The translations under genes were made by a program, and so were the position numbers. From Allomyces macrogynus ATCC 38327 (taxonomy: Eukaryota > Blastocladiomycota > Blastocladiomycetes > Blastocladiales > Blastocladiaceae), in assembly GCA_000151295.1 (NCBI GenBank), contig GG745381.1, positions 183,565 through 247,564 of the forward strand: a stretch of DNA of 64,000 bases. The letters run 5' to 3'. Under the pieces are notes generated by a model. The model saw nothing but the letters and a program-made list of their open reading frames with translations. It had not been told where the DNA came from and made no database searches. This document shows, one piece after another, positions 55,901 through 64,000 of the stretch; position 1 is the first letter of the stretch, and the number at the start of each line of letters is the position of its first letter.

Positions 55901-56029
55901 GCTCCCGGCACCTCGACGCGTCGGACGCGACGACGACGACAGACAGTCTCCATTCCCCGCTCACCGCTCACCGGACCGGCTCCACCGGCTCTGCCGCACC
56001 CGCTCAGCCCTCGCTACACCGACCCGACC

Positions 56030-58783
56030 ATGGCCCTGATCACCCGTCAAGCGCAGGCTATTTCGGCCCTGTCCAAGCCGTCGCAACGCGCGCGCGATGG
56101 CGCACTGTCGCTCGCCGTTGACACGCCTTGGGAGGACTACCTGTCGCCGGCGCCCATGTGCATCGCCCTGCTCGGCCAGCTCCAGCTCGTGGCCACGAAG
56201 CGCGATTTCTCGATTCGCGAGTCGGCACCGATTGGCGGGTTCAAGTTTGTGAAGTACCCAGACTCGCTGCGCGCGTGCCTTGTGCAGGTCACGAACGGCG
56301 TACGTTTTGGAGGGTCTCTTGCGCGCGCGCGCGTCGCCGTGATTGGGGTTTACTCTGTGATCTCTTATTCATCCCTCTCCACTCCATGTTGCTCCACGCC
56401 ATGTAGGGCCTGCGCGCGTTCAACAAGGCGCAGACCAACATGATGCGCATCAAGTCGCTCTCGCAGGGCATGCCCGACCAGATCGAGTCGGTCTTCAAGA
56501 TTTTGGTCATGGGCAATGTCATGGAAGTGCAGCAAGTGCTGCCAGGCGTGCTTGCGTCGGTCACGCGCGACGCGCAGGAAAGCGAGCGGCTCGCCAAGGA
56601 CGTGGACGCAGACTTCCTCGCGATCATGGACCTCACCGGCGAGCTTCTTGAGGCCTGCACGAACCAGAAGGGGCTGACCGAAAAGCAGAAGCAAGAGGCC
56701 GACGCTGCTATCGCGGCCATGACGCTTCTTCGTGATTCAATCGCGCAGCAGCAGGCCGATCAGGCCAAGCGCGTCGAGGAGCTCAAGGTCGCGACCATGA
56801 AGGCCGAGGAGCTCTTCAACGAGACGGTCCGGAAGGTATGGTGTATTTTCCCCCTCAACATGACCCTTTTCCATGACGCTGACCATCATTGTTCCGTGTC
56901 ACAGATGCCCTCTGGTTCGTCTTTTAGCTCAATCTGACCTCTATAGACCACGACCCGCCAAATCGGCCGTTCTCCGCGTTGCTAACCATCATTTTCCGAC
57001 TCAGGGTGGGACATGATCGGCATGAACCTCGTCGAGTCACTCGGCAAGTCGCTGTGCAACGGTCTCGAGACGGCCATCAACGTGGGCGTGCCGATGCTCA
57101 TGGCCTCGGCCATGGGCCCCGCCGGTGCCGGCATGATGGCTGGCGGCACGATTCTCGGTGGGATCACCGGCGCCGCCGGTGGGTCCAAGCCGCCCGCTCA
57201 GCAAGGTGGCCAAGGCGGCGGTGCCGTGCCCGCTCCGGGCAAGCCCCAAGTGCCCGTGGCGGTGGACAAGGCGCTCGACGTTGCCGAACAGCTGTTTGGC
57301 GTGGTGAACGCGCTCTCGGCCATGGATCCGCGGACAGGCACGCTCAAGGACGCCAAGCCCAATGCGCCGGGTGTCGACCCGAAATCGGCGACCAAGGGGC
57401 CCGCGTTCATTATCGGCATGCTCACGGAGACGATTCGCACGCTCGCTGCGGTGCCGCAGGTGCGACTCGCGTTTGCTTTGCTGCTGGCGATTCAGTCCCG
57501 CCGCTTGTTTCATCACTGACCTTACGTCCTTCTCCACTTGTAGACGGAGATCGCCATCGACCAGCAGGCGATTGGTAAGGAAGCGCTCGCCGCGGCCGAG
57601 GAAGTGAAGAAGATTGCCGGCCAGCTCAACGTCGATGACGCGACAGTGCAGAAGCTGGGCGAGCAGTCCAAGGCGCTCGCTACGCGGCAGCAGGCCTACG
57701 CGGCGCTCGCGCAAATGACGCGCAGTCGCGACTTGGCCCCGACCATGACTCCGGGTCAATTCCAGACGATTGCGGGCAGCGGTAAGAACCTGTCAGCCGC
57801 TGAAATGGCGCAGGCCAACTGGCAACGCGCCATGGAGGCGACGCAGTCGAACTTGAAGGTGCGGCTGGGCCGCTTCATCTTTTTGCAGAATAATTGCTTT
57901 CGGATCATCTTGGGCTCCTATTGACGCGTTTCGGACTTGCTCTTTGGAAAATAGGACACGACGAAGCGTTACGACGAGCAGACCAAGGACCTGCGTGCTC
58001 TGCAGACGCGGCACGCCGAGCTCATGGCCGACATGGCCAAGATCAACGTGCAGACGATCGAAATGGGTGATATCATTGAAACGCTCAAAAAGGGCATCGT
58101 CGCTCTGGCCGAATTGCGCGTCCAGTGGCAGTCGCTGTGCCAGTTCTTCTCGAACCTCGTCAACGTCGTGCTCGTTTGCAGCCGGAACGTGCGCAACCTG
58201 ACCGAGACGGCCGCCAACTACGCGAACATTCGGCTCTCGGACGGATCGACCTTGTCCAACCTCGGCCGGGACACGATCTTTGAGCTGGCTATCAAGGCCG
58301 ACGCGGTCTCGCGCGTCGTGGCGCTCATTTCGGCGACCTATGTCGACGTGTCGACCAAGTACATTATGGGCCCGGTCTCGCAGCTCGGCAAGATTGCCGC
58401 GCTCGACGCGGGCAAGGATGGCGACCAAATCCGCAAGCTGCAGCAGAATCTGTTGGCCGACATGTCGGCTGCGCAGGTACGCGCGCCCTCAATTCTGGCC
58501 ACTGTTGACGATCCGCGCGGTTGCTGACCAGTCGCGCGTCGTCTGTTTGTAGGCCGGCATCCTCGACATGGTCGTGAGCAAGAAGCAGGACTACAAGCGC
58601 GAGCTTAATGCGCGTGCGGCCGAAGTGGATAAGACCCTGCGCGAGGTGCTGCCGCCGCCGCCGCAGGTCATCAAGGAGCAGGTGACGCAGGCGCAGCAGG
58701 CCATCACCAACGACCGCGTTGAGGCCGAGAACGCCATGTCGCAGGTGCTGGCCGCATCGGGCCTCGACAACTTCTGGGGCTAA
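56030..58783 (+). CDS. Large helical protein with Gly-rich hydrophobic hairpin, unknown function
   Basis: Exons 56030-56299, 56407-56835, 56905-56914, 57005-57459, 57544-57858, 57955-58476 and 58553-58783 give 743 aa. Exon 3 is a 10-nt micro-exon (ATGCCCTCTG), conserved in the paralog. No signal peptide. Long amphipathic helices occupy about 95-232 (EQQ- and AK-rich, ending KAEELFNETVRK). A Gly/Ala/Met-rich hydrophobic segment follows at about 262-295 (GVPMLMASAMGPAGAGMMAG), then a Pro/Gly linker, and helices at about 345-500, 500-620 and 655-735. Helix bundle, then hydrophobic hairpin, then helix bundle recalls alpha-helical pore-forming proteins (ClyA/HBL type) or other membrane-inserting helical proteins. 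This is only an architectural resemblance; I recognise no family signature. The strong TATA box suggests regulated or high expression. A degenerate inverted paralog lies at 61.8-63.5 kb. Confidence 0.8.
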
Positions 58784-58968
58784 GTGGCCGACGATCCGGG
58801 CGCCGTCGGTGGTCGACGAGCGTGGGGGGCGTTTGATGTGGGCCAGCTAATGCTGGGTTCAATGATATGCATGTAATAACACAGAGCAAGTGGTATGTTG
58901 CCATTTTGCACGAGCTTGTCGCCAGAGTTCTGCCCGCGACATGAGACATTAGCAACAGGACACGACGA

Positions 58969-59865
58969 CTACTCGACACGGTCGCCAACGTGGCCAACAA
59001 TAGAGCCAAAAATATCAATTACCAACGCACGAAACATGCCTGCGGCTTTTTGCCATCTCACATGTTCTGCGTCGCGACTTGACCAATCATGGGCTTGGTC
59101 TCGATCCACATCGGCCACGACCGTCGCGACCAGGCCTTGAACGGCGATGCAGGTCGTGGCCTGCAAATCGGCGCGCGGGTCCATTTTGCGCAGCCCATCG
59201 GTGAGTTGTTCGAGGTAACAGACGGCATCTGGCGGAGACAAGTACGGTTAGTGCGCATCCTTGTTGACCAAAGCGGCGCTCTTCATGGAATGCGGTCGCA
59301 TAAAAGGAGCTACCTACATTTCAAGTTGCTGACGGCCAAGACGCGGACCAGGACTGTCAGAACGGTGACTTGGCGAGCCGGATCGGGTTCACGGTGCAGC
59401 AAAGCATGGAAAGCGAGCATGACGACTATCAAGACATGAGCCTGCGTGAATGAATGATCGCCTGCAAGTCAGCTTGAGAGATGTGCTTGCCCGCGTACGT
59501 GCACTTGGCCAAGTCAATCTGCAAGCGACCCACGGCGGTGCGTCGCGCACCATCATTTGCGCGACGGCCTCAACGTGCGCGTCTGAAACTTTGGGGCTGC
59601 GTCCGACCAAGACCAGCTCGACAGCGAGATCCATGTCGCCGTGGGCCACGGCAGCGACAAGACCGAGTCGCATCCCACGCACCATGTTGTCGCATATCTG
59701 CATCCACCGGTCGTCGTCGTGTTCGTCGGATTGCGTGTACTCGGTGACCGCAGCAGACATGGACTCGGACCACGAGTGCAGGTCGCGGTCGGCGCGGTCG
59801 TTGCTCGCCAGGAGCTCGCACGCATCACGGCTGAGCTGGCGCCAGTCGGGCGCGCAATGCATCAT
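58969..59865 (-). CDS. Small helical protein, possibly ankyrin-like, uncertain introns
   Basis: The ATG at 59865 lies in the optimal context GCCACCATG. The model 59865-59499, 59461-59318, 59228-58969 gives 256 aa in frame. The 37-nt first intron (GTACGC...TTGCAG) is very short, and a frameshift is an alternative. The sequence is helix-forming: MRLGLVAAVAHGDMDLAVEL resembles one ankyrin repeat, and VLTVLVRVLAVSNLKYAVCY then LEQLTDGLRKMDPRADLQAT suggests further alpha-alpha units. There is no catalytic motif. The 3' end converges on the helical protein gene (stop 58783). Function unknown. Confidence 0.5.
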
Positions 59866-60649
59866 GGTGGCCGATACGTGCGGGGTGGATCAAGACAGGC
59901 TCGAACGATTCGAATGCAGCAAGTCGCGCGGGGATGGTGGTCTCGAAATCGGCGTGGTTCGTGCTCGACAACGACGACGACATGGTCGACGGACCCCGAC
60001 GTCCGCGGCGGCAAAATTAACAGAAGTACCTCGCAGCGTCGTGTCACCTTTTGGTTGCGCCTCATTCCCGGAGTCCCTTTCCCTCGTACTCGTTCATATC
60101 CAGCGGATCCGGTCGCTCTCGGAGCACCTGTGCAGTACGTCGACACCATGTCCTTCAAGCCGTGGTTGTCATCGGGCATCAAGACTTGCTCGGGTGTGCG
60201 CTGCTTGACGGATTCAACTTGGAGTCAGAGGGTGTGCTTGCATGCACGTGCCCTCCTCGATCGATCTTGATCCACTTGATAACCAGTACTGCTGCGCGCG
60301 GAAAAAAAAGCTGGTGGACCATGGGTTGGGAGTTGGGCCGCCATAGTGTGCGCGCGAGGGTTGCCGAGGCGGTGTGGCTCGACTGGCGGTGAATAACACT
60401 CGTCGCGCGGTCACGCCCCCTCGCGTGATGCGCTTGGCAGGGATTGTTCTCCATCCACAGATCGTTGCAAGTTGCACGTCAAATAGGAGGTACACGCGAC
60501 AGCGTCTCAGCATGCAGGGCGGCGACACTTCCAGCAGCGGCAACAGCACCAGCAGCAACAGCCGCATCGACTGATTGACGACGGCCATCACGCATCTGAC
60601 CCTTGTGGACGGCGTCGCGCACACGACCGACCATCACCATGAACAACCG
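59866..60649. other. Intergenic, nothing recognised
   Basis: About 780 nt between divergent features. A minus frame at 59862-60182 lacks recognisable domains. No RNA or repeat found. Confidence 0.35.
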
Positions 60650-61739
60650 CACCACGCCGGAATCTCGCCCTTGGATTCGCTCCCGCTCCCGCTTCTCGAA
60701 GAAATCGCCATACTGGTCCTGTGGGGCCGCGAGCGTGCCACGACCATAGCGCTCCCCCGCGCCTCGCCGCACGTTTACCTTCCTGCCGTCCGCACGCTCA
60801 TGGCGCATGCCACGAGCCCCGTCTACCTGGTCCCGTCGGTGCAGCATGCCGAACACAACGGACGAGAACGATTTTGTGTCCTTGTGCGCAAGTCCAGAAT
60901 GAGCCTCAAGCCCGCGCCCGTACCGCTAGCCGTTCGCGCCCTCGGCGTTCTTGCAGATCGCTCTGCGATCATGGATCTCGCTCTTGCTCAGGAAAGATGC
61001 GAGAGAGCAATGCCGAGCAGCTCGACAAGACCGAAATCGACGGCCTGACGCTCCCGCTCCGCTGGGTCCGATCTCGCGTGCTGCCGCTCATGAGAGTGAG
61101 CACACGATTGTTGCGCGACAAGACTTGCTGACGGTTCATCCGCCGTGTCCACGACTCGCTGGGCCCATTGGCGCCGATCCCGCCGCACGCGACCAACTTC
61201 AGTCTCGTCAACCACTCTGCGCGCAACTACCGCGCACGCTCATGGTACCCGCACTCACGGGCAATTACTTTGACTCGGCCGCGAGTCTCGCCGCGCTCTT
61301 TGAGCACATGCCGCCGGCCCTGGAAATGCTTCTGCTCGATGGCGCGCTCTCGCTCTCGTACCCGCACTACCTGCGTCGCTCACTTACCTCCATCTCGGCG
61401 AATATATGCAAGTGGACGACGCCAGTATCGAGGCATTAATTGTAGCGTGGCCGCCGCGGCTCACGTTTGTCGACATGGATACGTGCGGCATGATCACGAT
61501 TCGGCATGGTGATGCTCGAGAAACGCGCGTTGCGAGCGAGGTTGCTTCGGACCGGCGGCGCGGACGTGGACGCGATGGATGTGGATCCCTCGGATACGTT
61601 GCCGTCCAGTGGGAGACTCGCCACGACTTTGCTCAAACCGTCCAACATTGTGGAAATCCCTCAAAACACGGGGCATGTTCCGATATTTATACACGATTCA
61701 TTCCCTCCGCTTGCTCCGAAGCCAAAACGAACACTCTGA
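60650..61739 (+). pseudogene. Frameshifted F-box/LRR-like relic
   Basis: Coherent F-box/LRR-like stretches occur in shifting frames: ISPLDSLPLPLLEEIAILVL then WGRERATTIALPRASPHVYL near 60660-60800; LVPSVQHAEHNG and LGVLADRSAIMDLAL to about 61000; HMPPALEMLLLDGALSLSYP near 61300-61370; YMQVDDASIEALIVAWPPRL near 61405-61465; and MVMLEKRALRARLLRT in another frame to 61739. I could not link them with a consistent GT-AG set. It is probably a decaying member of the F-box-like family, or a gene with sequence errors. Confidence 0.45.
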
Positions 61740-61794
61740 ACACTGCCATCAAACCATCATCAAGCGTGCACCGGCATCTTGTCGCGCATACCGC

Positions 61795-63494
61795 TTAGAA
61801 AAAGTGTTCGAGCCCCGCGTCGATCAACGTCTGCTCCTTCTGCTGCTCGATCTGCTTGCGGTCGTCGGCGAGCGTCTGCTGTGCCGGTTGCACTTGCTGC
61901 TTGATGTCGGCGGGCGCCGGCGGGAGCAGCGAGCCGAGTTGGTCGACCTGCTTGGCGCGCGCATCGATCTCGCGCTTCAACCCCTTCTTCTGCTCCACGA
62001 CGTCGTCGACAAACGCGGCCTACAAGCGGTGGAGCAACGTTGGCAGTGTTAGTTCCATCGCCTCCACGGACCAAACCGCGCGATCAGAGCTGAAATCAAA
62101 ACGCACGTGCAACGCCGTCATGTTGGCCAAGAGCTCCTGCTGCAGCTTGCGGATTTGGTCCCCGTCGGTCGCGGCATCGAGCGCGGCAATCTTGCTGAGC
62201 TGCGCGAGCGGCGTCACAATTTACTTGGTCGACACGTCCACGTGGCTGCTCGAAATTATGGTCACGACGTGTGCGACCGCGTCCAACTGGACGCACAGGT
62301 TGTAGTTAAAGTCGCGGCCGAGCGCGGCGAGCGACCCGCCCGAGGACAGACGCATGTTGGCATACTCGTCGGCCATTTCCGTCAGGTACTTGATCTGGCC
62401 GTTGCACGTCACCCTAGATCGAACGACGTAATGGTCAGCGACGCTGGGAACGGCCGGATTCGGTGGAAAAAGTCGGAAAGGTGTACCAGAGGGCATCTAT
62501 TTGTCGCGAATTGACGCGCGGTTAGTCGTGGAAAATATCGTCGTTGGTCGTGTCGCGAGCAGAGAAAATATCCACACCTTCTTGACCGTCTCGTTGAACA
62601 GCTCCTCGGCCTTCTTCGATGCCTCCTTCAAATTTTTGACGCGCTCGGCCTGCTCCTCCTCTTGCTTAGCAAGCTGATCTGTCAAGTTCTTGTTGGCCGC
62701 GAGCATCGCCTCGGCTTGCTGCAGCTTCTGCTCGGAGAGCCCTAGGATCGGGATCAATCACACTCGATCATTGCCTGCTCGCTGGCATGTCGCATCGCGT
62801 CGCGTCACGTCGCGACCCCGGAAGACCAAGAAAAACGACACGTACCCTCCTGGTTTGTGCACACCTCCAGGAGCTCGCTCGTGAGCTCCACGACGGCCAA
62901 GAACTGAGCGTCCCCGGCCTTGGCGAGCGTCTCGCACTTTTGCGCGTCGCACGAGACCGAGCTCAGCACCATCAGTAAGAACTGCTGCACCTCCTCGATC
63001 GTCCCGACGACGAGGATCTTGAAGATGGTCTCGATTTTGTCGGGCATGCCGCCGGACAGCAGCTTGACTTGGTTCATCTTGGTGTGCGCCGTGTTGAACG
63101 CGTTCCAGCCCTGGAGTGTGCGGATCGTGAAGACACGCGAAACGAGATCAGCTCCACGGCTGGCAAAGACCGGACAGACACACCCCCACCACCTCCCGCA
63201 CGAAAACAGCGGGATCAAACGTACGTTGTTGGTGACCTGCACGAGGCACGCGCGGAACGAGTCCGGGCACTTGACGTGCTGGAACCCGCTGATCGGCGCC
63301 GAGTCGCGAATCGAAAAGTCGCCCTTGGTCGCGACGAGCTGCAGCTGGCCGAGAATCGCGATACACATGGGCGCCGGCGACAGGTAATCCTCCCACGGCA
63401 TGTCGTCGGCGAGCGACAGGGCGCAGTCGCGCGCGCGCTGCGACGGCTTGGACAGCGACGAGACAGCTTGCGCTTGGCGGGTGATTAGCGACAT
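61795..63494 (-). pseudogene. Inverted, internally deleted paralog of the helical protein
   Basis: Paralog of 56030-58783 on the opposite strand. Exon 1 (63494-63225) is exactly 270 nt, as in the paralog. Exon 2 is 429 nt in both, but here it is split by an extra intron (62742-62845) after residue 178. The 10-nt micro-exon is identical (62496-62487). After it, the region encoding about residues 238-564 of the paralog, including the Gly-rich hydrophobic hairpin, is missing, and the next aligned stretch resumes near 62413. A nonsense change (TAC to TAA at 62223-62221, after VSTK) interrupts the rest. The C-terminal exon survives to the stop at 61795. Substitutions in exons 1-2 are mostly conservative, so decay is recent, or a truncated product of about 240 residues is still made. 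Confidence 0.8.
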
Positions 63495-63832
63495 GGTGCG
63501 CGGGTGCGGCGCGTGGTGGACTCGGAGCGCGGCGGGAGAAGGGGGGTCGACAGGCACAGACGTGTTGATCCATGCGGACCAGAGCGTGCGGGGAGCGGGC
63601 CCTTTTAAATGAGCGCGACGCGACGTGGGAGTGCGGAAAACGCGTCGGGGTCGCGTCGGGCACGCGTTTGCGTGGGGCGGCCCTGGCACGACTGGCGCGT
63701 GTGAGCGTGGAAGGATCAGAGCGCGTTTGTCGAAGGTCGCGTTGGGGTGGAAAGGGTGGAAATGGTGCGGGAACGTAGGCGCAGTTTCCCTGCTGGTGGA
63801 GGGGTGGTGGTTGCTGTTTGGTTGCTCGCTGA
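63495..63832. other. Promoter region of the helical paralog
   Basis: Contains the TATA-like site at 63603-63610 and otherwise unassigned sequence down to the end of the next gene. Confidence 0.4.
63603..63610 (-). promoter_or_regulatory. TATA-like element of the helical paralog
   Basis: ATTTAAAA on the minus strand, about 110 nt before the ATG at 63494; position comparable to the TATATAA of the intact paralog. Confidence 0.45.
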
Positions 63833-64000
63833 TCAGCGCGAGCACCAGATCATAGCAGGCGTCGCTGGAGCATCACGAAGCACACGCTTCTTGCGCACCA
63901 TGATGAAGTGCTTCGCAACCGCCGCTGCTGCGTCCGCAGGCTGCGGGCTGAGCAGCGTGCCCACGCGGACCAATACGCTCCCCGACGCCAGGGCGTGGCG
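63833..64000 (-). CDS. 3' end of a gene running in from the right, unknown
   Basis: Open minus-strand frame from the window edge to a TGA at 63835-63833. It encodes SGSVLVRVGTLLSPQPADAA then AAVAKHFIMVRKKRVLRDAP. Codon usage matches the neighbours. Too short to identify, and the reading frame cannot be confirmed from 55 codons. Confidence 0.35.
   Translation of the reverse strand, partial: RHALASGSVLVRVGTLLSPQPADAAAAVAKHFIMVRKKRVLRDAPATPAMIWCSR

Noticed and set aside
59862..60182. 106-codon minus frame just upstream of the small helical gene
   Set aside because: Its end overlaps the strong GCCACCATG start of that gene and it has no recognisable domain.

Overview
The window is a GC-rich, gene-dense stretch of a fungal nuclear genome. 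Chitin synthase, an ABCC transporter, a P4-ATPase, Ero1, RPA1 and a syntaxin mark it as a eukaryote with a chitin wall. Genes are split by many short GT-AG introns, mostly 56 to 114 nt. A GABA-B-like class C receptor is rare in Dikarya but known from zoosporic fungi. I therefore infer an early-diverging zoosporic fungus, most likely a blastocladiomycete such as Allomyces or Catenaria. That placement is inference from gene content only. I built the exon models by hand; most are supported because every junction keeps frame and restores family motifs.

Layout. 1-9.3 kb: the 3' part of a proteinase K-like subtilase, a tRNA-Gln inside an inverted duplication, a Drs2/ATP8A-type flippase and a plasma-membrane-type syntaxin with odd tails, then a second tRNA-Gln. 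9.8-16.1 kb: two tandem leucine-rich-repeat genes with a Cys/His C-terminal module. 16.5-19.6 kb: the other arm of the inverted duplication with a third tRNA-Gln, then a coiled-coil protein of unknown function. 20.4 kb: a probable tRNA-Val. 22.2-25.8 kb: chitin synthase. 27-31 kb: a small four-helix membrane protein and Ero1. 31.6-35.8 kb: a single-pass membrane protein converging on a WDR6/Rtt10-like gene. 36.4-39.9 kb: a class C GPCR whose cytoplasmic tail carries a PH-like domain. 40.5-42.7 kb: RPA1. 43.3-47.8 kb: an F-box-like gene and a decayed, CpG-depleted tandem copy of it. 48.2-53.5 kb: a complete MRP-type ABCC transporter. 56.0-63.5 kb: a long helical protein with a glycine-rich hydrophobic hairpin and a decayed inverted paralog. 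Between these two lie a small helical-protein gene and a frameshifted F-box-like relic. The right edge has the tail of another gene.

The genes do not form an operon-like unit. Many serve the secretory pathway and cell surface (flippase, syntaxin, chitin synthase, Ero1, GPCR, ABCC), but I see no evidence that they are co-regulated. The most unusual items are the paralogous helical pair with a conserved 10-nt micro-exon, the GPCR-PH fusion, the CpG-depleted pseudogene, the inverted tRNA-Gln duplication and a genome-wide preference for GTNCG 5' splice sites.
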